A DNA stretch of 32,308 nt from SAR324 cluster bacterium (GTDB lineage: Bacteria; SAR324; NAC60-12): positions 1 through 32,308 of the forward strand of contig JAQWOT010000146.1 in assembly GCA_029245725.1 (NCBI GenBank), written 5' to 3'. How positions within the stretch are numbered: position 1 is the first letter of the stretch; every line of letters starts with the position of its first letter. The notes under the pieces were generated by a model, which was not told the origin of the DNA, searched no databases, and saw only the letters and a list, made by a program, of their open reading frames with translations. A program made the position numbers and the translations under genes. Below are positions 8,547-16,875 of this stretch, one piece after another.

Positions 8547-9898
8547 TGGCTTACTGAGGTAGGATACCGATCAAGTTGTCTAGAAAGCAATTCAAGAGCA
8601 GAGATCGCAAAACGAATCTGGTGTTCCTGTTTGGTGAAGAAGGGATTTTCCTTAACTACCTCATGAATTTGCTCATATGGCTGCTCCGTCATTTCTGACC
8701 TTTTGATAAGCACCAGGTGGCAAGCCCCATTCTTATTGCTGCGCAGGGTTCCATCAGGCGGACCAGCCATTCCGTTTTCAGCGAGTACCAAGTCTGCTTC
8801 AGTATTTATAATTGCAGCCAAAGCCATCTCCTTTGTCAATTCCTCAGAAAGGCTTGATTCGCGATGCCCCAGAAATCTCCCAATCAATTGCTCCTTGATA
8901 GAATTGGCATAAGCGACCTGAGAGCCAAGAACGAATTTGGACGAACCAGGTAGCCCAATCAAGGACCCTGCTATCCGTCCTCCAGTGCTTGTTTCCAGAA
9001 AATAGATTTTCGGAGAATTCTTTCTCTCAAAAAGCTGACGAGAGACCTTTCGACTGATTTCTAGGAGATCTCTCTCTAGTTCCTGAATCCTGACTTCCCA
9101 CTCACTGGCTTCAGCAATTTTATTTGAAAGTCTACTCCCAAGATGCTCATCAAGATGCTTAATTGCCTTGTCAGGCAGATAAGCGGGCAGTTGCTGTCTG
9201 CAGGATACAGCTCGACGAATTATCGTTGAGGAAAGATTTAGAAAGCTTTTCAGACCTTTTGGTAAAAGAACCTGGTCCAGAATTTTCTGTTTCAGGGATA
9301 GACCCTCACCAAAACGATCAGCAATCCGCTCACCCGGCCGAGATACTACCAGCCATTCCGTCAAGTTTGACATCTCTTTCAAGTCTGCTTCTGAAAAGAT
9401 TTTGGGATCCTGCATTCTGTTGATCAAGTCACTACCGACCAAAACCTGAATCCGCTTACTTTTGGACTCGCTATTAGACTCGATAGCTGTCCAGATATTT
9501 TTGATATTATCCAACAGTCTAACCTGGCCTTCCTTCTTAAATTCACTGATTGAAATGAATAACCCTACTTGGCGAAGACGAAGAATTTCTTCAACTTGAT
9601 CAACAATGAAATTGAGTCGATTTCCAGCACTTTGATGTAAACTCGCTAGCAAGTCTTGCATCAGTTGGAGGCGGATATCTTTGGGGAGGGTTACTGATCT
9701 TTTGAAAGGATCTGGATGATGACCATTAGAGAGGAGGTAAACGACCTTCGATAATTCAGGTCGTTGCCTTAAGGCCAGTTCTGCCAATACAAGGTGGTGA
9801 TAGCCTGCTGGATTTCCAGTGATGGGAACAAATAGGGTGTTTTGGAAATCAGCATTCTCCGGGCAAGGAGATTCAATAATCCTGGGGTTCACTTGCAA
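8543..9898 (-). CDS. fusion of NadD-like adenylyltransferase and CinA/PncC-like domains
   Basis: The product is a 451-residue two-domain protein. Residues about 22-253 are a nucleotidyltransferase fold: GNPAGYHH (28-35) stands where NadD has its N-P-x-H-x-G-H motif, and SSTIIR (223-228) matches the S-S-T-x-I-R signature. A helical linker (about 262-295) leads to a CinA C-terminal domain (297-445): ETSTGG (302-307) corresponds to ESCTGG of NMN deamidases, with LPGSS, Tyr330, Lys335 and NGMAGPPDG (375-383). In known families these would deamidate NMN to NaMN and adenylate NaMN to NaAD. Deviations are Gly for the first motif His, Thr304 for the catalytic Ser, and Asn for Thr before GMAGP. Activity is therefore not assured. 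It starts 4 bases after the LeuA-like gene and overlaps ubiE by 4 bases. Confidence 0.75.
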   Translation of the reverse strand: MQVNPRIIESPCPENADFQNTLFVPITGNPAGYHHLVLAELALRQRPELSKVVYLLSNGHHPDPFKRSVTLPKDIRLQLMQDLLASLHQSAGNRLNFIVDQVEEILRLRQVGLFISISEFKKEGQVRLLDNIKNIWTAIESNSESKSKRIQVLVGSDLINRMQDPKIFSEADLKEMSNLTEWLVVSRPGERIADRFGEGLSLKQKILDQVLLPKGLKSFLNLSSTIIRRAVSCRQQLPAYLPDKAIKHLDEHLGSRLSNKIAEASEWEVRIQELERDLLEISRKVSRQLFERKNSPKIYFLETSTGGRIAGSLIGLPGSSKFVLGSQVAYANSIKEQLIGRFLGHRESSLSEELTKEMALAAIINTEADLVLAENGMAGPPDGTLRSNKNGACHLVLIKRSEMTEQPYEQIHEVVKENPFFTKQEHQIRFAISALELLSRQLDRYPTSVSH

Positions 9899-9902
9899 AA
9901 AA

Positions 9903-11456
9903 TTAGGCTGCTGGTTCAGCCTCTACTTGATTCTGTAGCATCAGCAAATTTAGCATTTTCAAGGTAGCATTAACTGCTGCCATCACTTGGTCACCATCCA
10001 CACCAATCGTTTGGAGTCGTCTCTCACCCATCTTCCAGGTGATCACAGCCTCGGTCAACGCATCAGTTTTTCCACTCCTGGGAATCCGGATTTCATAGTC
10101 CACCAAGTCAGGACAAATGATTTGACGGCGTTTGAGGATCTTCTTGACGGCATTCATAAAAGCATCATACCCACCAATGCCTGAGCCTGCTTCAGTGTAT
10201 ACCTTTTCGTCCCAACTCAAGCAGACAGAAGCGGTGGACTTAAGATTCAAGCCACTCTGGATGCTGCAACCCTCTAAACGCAATCGTTGATTAACGTTAT
10301 CATCCAAGACATCAGTAACAATGAAGGGCAAATCCGCTGGAGTCAGATTTTTCTTTGAGTCCCCCAGTTGGACGATTCTTTCGAGTACTTTTCGCAGATT
10401 TTTCTCAGAAAGCTGTAAGCCCAGAATCTCCAGATTTTTTACGAGAGACGCTTTGCCACTCATTTTTCCCAGTGCATAACTTCGAATTCTGCCAAAACGC
10501 TCTGGCTGAATTGGATTGTGATAGAGACCACCTTTCCTGTCCCCATCAGCGTGAATTCCACTTGTCTGGGTAAAAACATCAGTACCAATGACAGGGGAAT
10601 TCGTAGCCAATCGCTTACCTGAGAAGGTCTCGATCATCTCGCTCACTGGCACTAAGCTTGTTTCGTCAATGCTGAGGTGAACCCCTAACTTATCACGAAG
10701 GACTACTGAAATTTCAGCAAGGGAAACATTTCCGGCTCTTTCACCCAGGCAGTTCATTGTGCAATGCAGGTTACGAATTCCGGCTTTGACTGCATATAGG
10801 CAGTTTGCGGTGGCCAAGCCATAGTCGTTGTGAGGATGAAAATCGATTTTAGCCCATGGGAATCGTGAGGTCATGTCTTTCAAGCTATCAAAGACTTCCT
10901 CTGGAGATAGCACTCCGAGAGTGTCTGGCAACATAATGTGCTTAATGTCTAACCCCTCCAAGTGCCCCATTAGGTTGTAAACATACTCTGGCTCATCTCG
11001 ATAACCATTTGACCAATCCTCAAGATATATATTTACCTGCAAGCCTCTAATTTCGGCGTATTCGACCGTTAGACGTATGTCTGCAGCGTGTTCTCTAAGT
11101 GTTTTCCGAAGCTGATTCTTGCAGTGATTTTCACTTCCCTTGGTTAGCAAATTCATTACTCTGGCACCAGAGTCGAAAATCCAGTCGACACTTCTCTTGT
11201 GATCACAAAAACCGAGAACTTCTACACGATCCAGAAACCCTTGGTCACTTGCCCAATCTGCTATGTTTTGAACAGCTTCTTGTTCTCCCTGTGAAATTCT
11301 CGCTGAAGCAATTTCCAGTCTATCAACCCCAACTCTCTGAAGCAGAGCTTTGGCGATATTCATCTTCTCAGAAGGTGTAAATGAGACTCCTTGAGTCTGC
11401 TCACCATCACGAAGAGTTGTGTCCATCAAAGAAATATGTTCACCAGCGAGATCCAT
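9903..11456 (-). CDS. 2-isopropylmalate / citramalate synthase family enzyme with regulatory domain
   Basis: The enzyme condenses acetyl-CoA with a 2-oxoacid in branched-chain amino acid synthesis. It is 517 residues long. The TIM-barrel motifs are MDTTLRDGEQTQG (11-23), HPHNDYG (207-213, metal ligands), NCLGERAGN (235-243) and SGIHADG (299-305). A C-terminal LeuA allosteric/dimerisation domain spans about 380-510. The VMNLLTKGS stretch (100-108) and overall length resemble a clade annotated either as isopropylmalate or (R)-citramalate synthase, so the oxoacid substrate is left open. The start has a clear ribosome site (AGAAGGA, 7 bases upstream). Downstream genes follow within 4 bases, so a promoter in the 83-base gap upstream could serve the whole run. 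Confidence 0.88.
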   Translation of the reverse strand: MDLAGEHISLMDTTLRDGEQTQGVSFTPSEKMNIAKALLQRVGVDRLEIASARISQGEQEAVQNIADWASDQGFLDRVEVLGFCDHKRSVDWIFDSGARVMNLLTKGSENHCKNQLRKTLREHAADIRLTVEYAEIRGLQVNIYLEDWSNGYRDEPEYVYNLMGHLEGLDIKHIMLPDTLGVLSPEEVFDSLKDMTSRFPWAKIDFHPHNDYGLATANCLYAVKAGIRNLHCTMNCLGERAGNVSLAEISVVLRDKLGVHLSIDETSLVPVSEMIETFSGKRLATNSPVIGTDVFTQTSGIHADGDRKGGLYHNPIQPERFGRIRSYALGKMSGKASLVKNLEILGLQLSEKNLRKVLERIVQLGDSKKNLTPADLPFIVTDVLDDNVNQRLRLEGCSIQSGLNLKSTASVCLSWDEKVYTEAGSGIGGYDAFMNAVKKILKRRQIICPDLVDYEIRIPRSGKTDALTEAVITWKMGERRLQTIGVDGDQVMAAVNATLKMLNLLMLQNQVEAEPAA

Positions 11457-11539
11457 TGCTTCATCCTTCTAAGAAATTCTGAAAAATCAGACTTTACCAT
11501 GCTCTTACCATGTGTGGCAACCGCTCTTTAAAGTTTTAC

Positions 11540-12373
11540 TTAATCTTCCTCTTCTTGCTTGAGGGTCTGAAATTCCAAGCCCTTGAATTCCCAATGGGGT
11601 AAGGGCTTTTTTACCAAGGCAAGCACGACCTCAAAGATCTGGACCTCCGCATCTTGGTTTACTCTGAAACGAACTCTGGAATCTTCTGCAGCTTCCCTGA
11701 AATCAAGATGTAATTCCGGCTCCTCTAATTCAAATCCTGCAGCCTTCAATTCTAGGTATCTTGGATCCTCCTTGACGACCTCATAGGACACCTGAAAAGC
11801 TGAGGTCTTGCGCATGTTTGGTTGCTGCAGACCCAAGGCAATGATGAAAAAACCAAAGAACAACAAGTTTGAAAGAAGCAGGCGGCGCATTGGGCGCATC
11901 GCATCTGGATTATCAATGACTACCGTTCCTGCTAACCGATCTCCCAAGCGCCTTCCGTAGGAATCTCGAAAGATTTCCCAAGCTTCCCAAGGTAGGATGA
12001 ATAAGCTCAAATTACGTTTGAATAACCGGTCTTTCGGCACTGTTTCATTAAGATTTTCAATTTTACGCAAACACATGCCCAACATGCGTTTCCCAGGGCT
12101 GCCGTTTTTTGAAAGATCTCTAAATACTAAAAAGAGCATGGCCCCACCATAAAACCAAGTGAGGTCTAACCAGCTACGAGCCTGCTGCTTAAGGTCCCAG
12201 TGTTCCTGCCGAAAAAGGCTGTCTAGTGTATTAAGGATCAAAATGATGAGAACAATATCTATCAGGAGACCAAATAGGCGCTTCCCTTGGGAAGATGCCC
12301 TGATGCGTGAAGGAGCGTCGGAATGAACCGCAGAAGGGTTTTCCGATTCAACAGTGGAAGATTCCTCCGTCAT
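11540..12373 (-). CDS. RDD-family membrane protein
   Basis: The product is a 277-residue inner-membrane protein with an RDD domain. The first segment (about 31-50) follows a basic GKRLFG motif and contains LLIDIVL. A second segment lies near 93-105, then the family sequence [16 protein letters not shown] third hydrophobic segment (about 168-182) precedes a C-terminal soluble region of about 90 residues ending in an acidic tail. RDD proteins have no single agreed role; some have been linked to ion exchange. The start overlaps the lpxD stop by 4 bases, so it belongs with lpxD and moeA. An envelope role is inferred only from that context. Confidence 0.8.
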   Translation of the reverse strand: MTEESSTVESENPSAVHSDAPSRIRASSQGKRLFGLLIDIVLIILILNTLDSLFRQEHWDLKQQARSWLDLTWFYGGAMLFLVFRDLSKNGSPGKRMLGMCLRKIENLNETVPKDRLFKRNLSLFILPWEAWEIFRDSYGRRLGDRLAGTVVIDNPDAMRPMRRLLLSNLLFFGFFIIALGLQQPNMRKTSAFQVSYEVVKEDPRYLELKAAGFELEEPELHLDFREAAEDSRVRFRVNQDAEVQIFEVVLALVKKPLPHWEFKGLEFQTLKQEEED

Positions 12374-13437
12374 GATAAACGAGATTCTACTTTTTTGAGG
12401 CGGTCAAAGAGTTCTTCTAGTCGGTGAATCAATGCCTGAGTTTTGCGCCACTGAGAAACTGGTCTGGAGGGCATTCCACCCACTACCTCCTTATCGGAGA
12501 TATTACTGGTAATCACCGAGCGCGCAACCGCTGTCACATGATTACCAACCTGAACATTATCTCTAATTCCGGTTTGCCCACCCATAATCAGATGATGCCC
12601 AATTACCGCACTTCCTCCAATGGCTGATTGGGCAGAAATCAGCGCATGCTCTCCAATCACAACATTGTGAGCAATTTGAACCTGATTATCAATTTTGCTC
12701 CCTGCCTTGACAACAGTGTCTGCAAATCGGGCTCGATCCACCGTAGTATTAGCTCCAATTTCAACGTCATCTTGAATCACCACCCGACCCACCTGTGGAA
12801 TTTTCTGATTTACACCCTCTCTCTGAAAATAACCGTGCCCGTCTGCCCCAATTACTGATCCACTCTGGAGGATCACCCGATCACCAATGATACAGTCTTC
12901 CTGCACCACAACTTTTGGAAAAATTTCACAATTCTCCCCAATCACAGCATCAGTCATCAAGACACAACCAGCATGTATAATGCTGCCTGATCCAATTCGA
13001 ACTCCATCATAGAGTACCACTTGCGGGCCTACCCAAACATTTTCTCCAACTTGAACATTTTCGCCTAAAGTTGCTGTGGGATGAACTTGGCCTTCTGGCT
13101 TTTGCTGAGAATGCAACAGGGCTGTTACTTTAACATGAGCTGCCAGCGGATCATGGGCAAACAGAAAATTTCGACCCTCAGCGTTGGTGCCTGCTGGAAC
13201 AATCACCGCAATCTCATCACCACTGATTTCCTCTTCATGATGTTGTTTTCGATGAACTCCTCTCGGAGTAGGGACACTGCTCAATCCACTAGCGGAGGCC
13301 AAATAAGCTACCCCTCCAGGTTTCAGTTGATCCAGCCCACAGGCATGAGTTAATTTCAGGGAGGGTTCACCACTAAAGGGTAAATCTAGTTGACGAGCTA
13401 GTTCTTCAAGCGTGATTGTTTGCCGAATGCGTTTCAT
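12370..13437 (-). CDS. lpxD: UDP-3-O-acylglucosamine N-acyltransferase (lipid A synthesis)
   Basis: LpxD adds the second acyl chain to the UDP-glucosamine precursor of lipid A, in the cytoplasm. It is 355 residues long, against about 340 in E. coli. Residues 1-105 form the uridine-binding N-domain, with an extra His/Glu-rich stretch near 62-70. Residues about 115-315 are hexapeptide repeats (left-handed beta helix) with DGHGYF (199-204) and the catalytic His257 in QIAHNV. A C-terminal helix (about 330-355) ends the protein. It is unusually paired with moeA (TAATG overlap, 1 base) and an RDD gene (4-base overlap) rather than with lpxA, fabZ or bamA. Confidence 0.92.
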   Translation of the reverse strand: MKRIRQTITLEELARQLDLPFSGEPSLKLTHACGLDQLKPGGVAYLASASGLSSVPTPRGVHRKQHHEEEISGDEIAVIVPAGTNAEGRNFLFAHDPLAAHVKVTALLHSQQKPEGQVHPTATLGENVQVGENVWVGPQVVLYDGVRIGSGSIIHAGCVLMTDAVIGENCEIFPKVVVQEDCIIGDRVILQSGSVIGADGHGYFQREGVNQKIPQVGRVVIQDDVEIGANTTVDRARFADTVVKAGSKIDNQVQIAHNVVIGEHALISAQSAIGGSAVIGHHLIMGGQTGIRDNVQVGNHVTAVARSVITSNISDKEVVGGMPSRPVSQWRKTQALIHRLEELFDRLKKVESRLS

Positions 13438-14663
13438 TAACCAAATAAAGCAAAACGATGTGCAAGAGGTCGAACACTGACTGACTGCCCAGATCGTAAA
13501 GGTTGGGAATCCCCCGGCATGTGAATCAGCGAGTTAGCCTGTGCTATCGAGGCAATACTAAAAGAACCTTGTTGAGGTACAGGACGAACCCAATCAGTAC
13601 CATCAAGATGGTACCAGCGGGCTCTTAAAAGTTGCAGTCTCTCTGAGGTTTCATCAAAATCCTCAGAGATTTTTGCTGATCGCATCGGTACTTCCAGTTG
13701 TTGGTGACCAAGACATTTACGCAGAAACGGCCTGACCAATTCTTCAAAAAGAACGAACGTGGAAGCTGGATTACCCGGCAATCCAAAAACCTTTGTGTCT
13801 CCAAGATGTCCAAAGTAGAGGGGCTTACCAGGTTTGATTTTGACCCGCCAGAAAATTTCTTCGACTCCTAATTCTTTTAAAGCAGCCTTAACAAAATCTG
13901 AGTCACCAACCGAGACACCTCCTGATATCAACAAAGCATCCGCTTTCAGCGCCTCATCAAGAACTTTGATTGTACCTTCTAAATCATCAACTACCCGGTG
14001 CAGTCTCGTTACCTCACAAGCCTCTGTTTGGAGCAGAGCTTCAAGCAAAAAACTGTTTGCCTCACGAATTTGACCAGGTCCAGGTTTGATGGTTGGATCA
14101 ACCAGTTCTGTTCCCGTAGACAAAATATTTATCTTCAGCCTTCTGTGCAATGGGACTTCAACCAGACCTTGGGCCGCCAGCAAGGCGAGATGCGTTGGGG
14201 CAATCGTTGTTCCGACTGGAAACAGAGGGTCTCCAATGGACATGTCTCGCCCCCTACGACGAAGGTTATTGCCACTTTTTGTGGAATGCGAGAAATAAAC
14301 TTTCTCACCATTCCTCACAACCTGTTCTCGCATTACCACAGCATCTGCACCTACAGGCAAGGGCGCCCCCGTAGCAACTTGAATGCATTCCCCTTCCTGC
14401 AGAGAGATCGTGTCTAATCGACCAGCGAAAATATATTCCTGGCATCGTAGAGCTATTGGATTTCCTTCAGTAGCTTTAGCGATTTCATTCAATTTTACTG
14501 CGTAGCCATCCACTGCTGAATTATCGAAAGGAGGCTGATCTTCCAGAGCAACAAGATCTTCAGCTAGGGCTCTTCCGACTGCGTTTCTAAAATTAACTTT
14601 TTCTAATTCTTGTGCCCGAGCGTGCGCAAGAATGGTGACTTTGGCTTCTTCGTAAGTTAGCAT
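13437..14663 (-). CDS. moeA: molybdopterin molybdenumtransferase MoeA
   Basis: MoeA inserts molybdate into adenylylated molybdopterin, the last common step of molybdenum cofactor synthesis. It is 408 residues long, as usual. Motifs are [13 protein letters not shown] (44-56), [11 protein letters not shown] (97-107), LSTGTEL (181-187), SGGVSVGD (247-254), KPGKP (277-281) and GLPGNPAS (294-301), followed by the C-terminal domain IV. It heads a minus-strand run and its stop overlaps the lpxD start (TAATG). The modABC transporter about 10 kb away supplies the metal. No other moa/mob genes are in view. Confidence 0.95.
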   Translation of the reverse strand: MLTYEEAKVTILAHARAQELEKVNFRNAVGRALAEDLVALEDQPPFDNSAVDGYAVKLNEIAKATEGNPIALRCQEYIFAGRLDTISLQEGECIQVATGAPLPVGADAVVMREQVVRNGEKVYFSHSTKSGNNLRRRGRDMSIGDPLFPVGTTIAPTHLALLAAQGLVEVPLHRRLKINILSTGTELVDPTIKPGPGQIREANSFLLEALLQTEACEVTRLHRVVDDLEGTIKVLDEALKADALLISGGVSVGDSDFVKAALKELGVEEIFWRVKIKPGKPLYFGHLGDTKVFGLPGNPASTFVLFEELVRPFLRKCLGHQQLEVPMRSAKISEDFDETSERLQLLRARWYHLDGTDWVRPVPQQGSFSIASIAQANSLIHMPGDSQPLRSGQSVSVRPLAHRFALFG

Positions 14664-14735
14664 AATTTAGTTAATTTAATGGACAACCAGCTAGAGTCCA
14701 AAGCACTATCCATTCCAAGAAAAAGAGGATCAAAC

Positions 14736-14873
14736 ATGGTGGCATTTCTGAAGAATTACGTAGATGTACTGAAGAATATGCACGAACATCATCGGCTCTA
14801 CTTCTTCATTCACGCGTTCATGTTGATCTCCGCCTCCTTGGTGTTTCTAATTCTTCTATTCAGTATGATTTGA
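14736..14873 (+). CDS. possible 45-residue single-span membrane protein
   Basis: A short open frame encodes a basic, His/Asn-containing N-terminus (about 20 residues) and one hydrophobic helix (about 22-44: FFIHAFMLISASLVFLILLF). An in-frame ATG at 14679 exists, but the ATG at 14736 has a good ribosome site (AGAGGA, six bases upstream) and is preferred. The frame lies alone between divergent moeA and the end of the PAP2 gene. Its function is unknown. The good ribosome site and clean transmembrane helix are in its favour; its shortness and lack of a recognised family are against. Confidence 0.45.
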   Translation: MVAFLKNYVDVLKNMHEHHRLYFFIHAFMLISASLVFLILLFSMI

Positions 14874-14941
14874 AAACTTTTCCCTTTTCATCTTTTTGAA
14901 TGAATCTATATAAATTCATAAGAATTCTTGTGATCTTGACA

Positions 14942-15922
14942 TCAATCGTGCAACCAGTCAAAGATGCCTGCATAAAGTCGTTGAATCCTCAGGAAACCCC
15001 AAGTCATTAGAAGCGCTCCGACTGGAGCTAACCCCAGAAAATAGGGAACTGACTGCAGTTGTACAGAGCGTAACCCCCAAAACCAGCAGATCAATCCCAG
15101 AATCACTAGAAAGCCCCAACCACAAAGTTGCAGCTCCCAGAGACGTGGCATCTCAGGTAGCTTCTTGTTCCTGCGGAAATAGGCCCTCTGTTGGGGAACT
15201 TTCAAAAAATCGAAATAGAGCCAGTAAGCTATCAATGCCACAGGTCCGAAAATTCCAAGACTATCACTGATCCAATGATGAGCCGTCATTGAACGAGCTA
15301 CTGCCATACCTACAGCTAACACAATACAGCCAATTGCCCAACAGATAGCTAACTGTGGCTTTCGGTACTTGTAGTCTGTTAACCAAATTACAGATAGGAG
15401 CATCGGCACAAGGACCACCGCAGTATGCCCACTCGGAAAACTACCTCTGTAGATTCCTTCTGCAATGTAATGTGGCCCAAATTCATACCATTCACTAAAC
15501 GGCCACTGCTTGTCCCAAACAAGATGTGGGCGAGCCCTGCCGATGATCCATTTAAGGCAGTGAACATAACCCAATCCTCCTGCAAGGGTTGTTGTGATAA
15601 TGAACCCCAAAAAGGGACGCCACTCCCGCAGGCGCTCTGATGCGTTGAATTTCCAAGCTCTGAAGTAGAGTAGGAAACTAGCTAGGACAAACAGAATGGC
15701 GGGATCACTTCCTCCCGGCAAAGAGCCCTCAAAGAGGGTGCGGCCCATCCATTCTCCGAAAAGATCCGACCGATTTTCTCTTAACCACCGAGTCCACTCC
15801 TGATCAAACTGACCCAAGTAGCTCAGCCATATTAGACTGAGCAAGGTCAACAGAAGATAGAACTTATATTTCTGCCAGAATAGTTCAGCAGGACTGGGTG
15901 GTGGAAGAGGTGAGAGTGGCAC
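14942..15922 (-). CDS. PAP2-family membrane phosphatase
   Basis: This is a 326-residue integral membrane protein of the PAP2 (phosphatidic acid phosphatase type 2) superfamily, which removes phosphate from lipid phosphates at the membrane face. The three-part active site is visible: Lys124 with RARP (129-132), PSGH (163-166) and R-x5-H-x3-D (Arg210, His216, Asp220). There are about six hydrophobic segments, and the last 80 residues form two further spans. The substrate (undecaprenyl diphosphate, phosphatidate or a phosphoglycerolipid) cannot be read from sequence. It follows the dehydrogenase gene by 12 bases on the same strand. Confidence 0.85.
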   Translation of the reverse strand: MPLSPLPPPSPAELFWQKYKFYLLLTLLSLIWLSYLGQFDQEWTRWLRENRSDLFGEWMGRTLFEGSLPGGSDPAILFVLASFLLYFRAWKFNASERLREWRPFLGFIITTTLAGGLGYVHCLKWIIGRARPHLVWDKQWPFSEWYEFGPHYIAEGIYRGSFPSGHTAVVLVPMLLSVIWLTDYKYRKPQLAICWAIGCIVLAVGMAVARSMTAHHWISDSLGIFGPVALIAYWLYFDFLKVPQQRAYFRRNKKLPEMPRLWELQLCGWGFLVILGLICWFWGLRSVQLQSVPYFLGLAPVGALLMTWGFLRIQRLYAGIFDWLHD

Positions 15923-15934
15923 GAATCCGAATGA

Positions 15935-16804
15935 TTATTTTGGATCTTGTAACAACTTGAGCAAACTAGATGTATCCCAGCGTCCTCCACCCAAAGCTTG
16001 AACGCCAGAGTAAAATTGATCGATCATCGCAGTTCCGGGTAGCTGAGCACCGTTTTGCCGGGCTTCATTGAGCACAATCCCCAAATCCTTACGCATCCAA
16101 TCAACAGCAAAACCAAATTCGAATTCATCAGCCACCATGGTCTTGTGTCGGTTTTCCATTTGCCATGATTGTGCAGCTCCTTTTGAAATCACCTCGATCA
16201 CAGCCAACGGATCCAACCCTGCTCGCTGTGTGAAATGAATGGCTTCTGCCAAGGATTGAACAACCCCTGCGACGCAGATTTGATTGACCATCTTCGTTAG
16301 TTGACCGGAGCCAACTTCTCCAAGTCGTTTGACTGATCGTGCATAGGCTTGAATGACAGGCTCAGCTTGATCGTAGTTTGCCTGATCTCCACCACACATC
16401 ACAGTCAGAATCCCGTTTTCAGCACCACTTTGACCCCCAGAAATTGGCGCATCCATAAATCCGACTCCCAAGGAAGCTCCCACACCCGCAAGTTCCCTCG
16501 CCACAATTGCTGATGTGGTCGTGTGATCAACCAGTAAGGTTCCTTTGTCCATACTACGGAAGGCACCCTGCTCTCCATTTACTACCTGACGGAGATCGTC
16601 GTCATTACCAACACAGGTAAACACAATTTCAGCTCCTTTTGCAGCTTCTGAAGGAGTACTTGCACTTGTTCCACCATGCTGCTGAACCCAATTTGCGGCT
16701 TTTTCTGCTGTACGGTTATAAACACATACCTCGTGACCAGCTTTTACCAGATAGCCAGCCATCGGGTAACCCATCACGCCCAGTCCCAAAAAACTTACTT
16801 TCAT
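15935..16804 (-). CDS. 3-hydroxyisobutyrate dehydrogenase-like NAD(P)-dependent oxidoreductase
   Basis: This is a beta-hydroxyacid dehydrogenase of the HIBADH/GarR/GlxR family, 289 residues from the chosen start. It has the Rossmann motif GLGVMG (7-12), the family signature DAPISGGQSGA (118-128) and catalytic Lys171 in the K-x-x-N context (KMVNQ). The frame is open from 16867. The ATG at 16804 is preferred because GGAG sits six bases upstream and the product begins exactly at the Rossmann strand. Possible substrates include 3-hydroxyisobutyrate, tartronate semialdehyde or succinic semialdehyde; the sequence does not discriminate. It lies 71 bases after priA, with the PAP2 gene 12 bases downstream. 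Confidence 0.88.
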   Translation of the reverse strand: MKVSFLGLGVMGYPMAGYLVKAGHEVCVYNRTAEKAANWVQQHGGTSASTPSEAAKGAEIVFTCVGNDDDLRQVVNGEQGAFRSMDKGTLLVDHTTTSAIVARELAGVGASLGVGFMDAPISGGQSGAENGILTVMCGGDQANYDQAEPVIQAYARSVKRLGEVGSGQLTKMVNQICVAGVVQSLAEAIHFTQRAGLDPLAVIEVISKGAAQSWQMENRHKTMVADEFEFGFAVDWMRKDLGIVLNEARQNGAQLPGTAMIDQFYSGVQALGGGRWDTSSLLKLLQDPK

Positions 16805-16875
16805 TTCATACTCCATATCTATTTGCCAATACTCCCCCACCACGACTTCGAGATGGGCCGAATTCATTCATATTG

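Noticed and set aside
13998-14417. Long plus-strand frame opposite moeA
   Set aside because: moeA on the other strand has every family motif across this interval. The opposite frame has low-complexity, motif-free sequence and no ribosome site.
14904-14923. Possible terminator after the small membrane protein
   Set aside because: The stem is only six A/T-rich base pairs with an eight-base loop and no T-run follows, so it is too weak to call.
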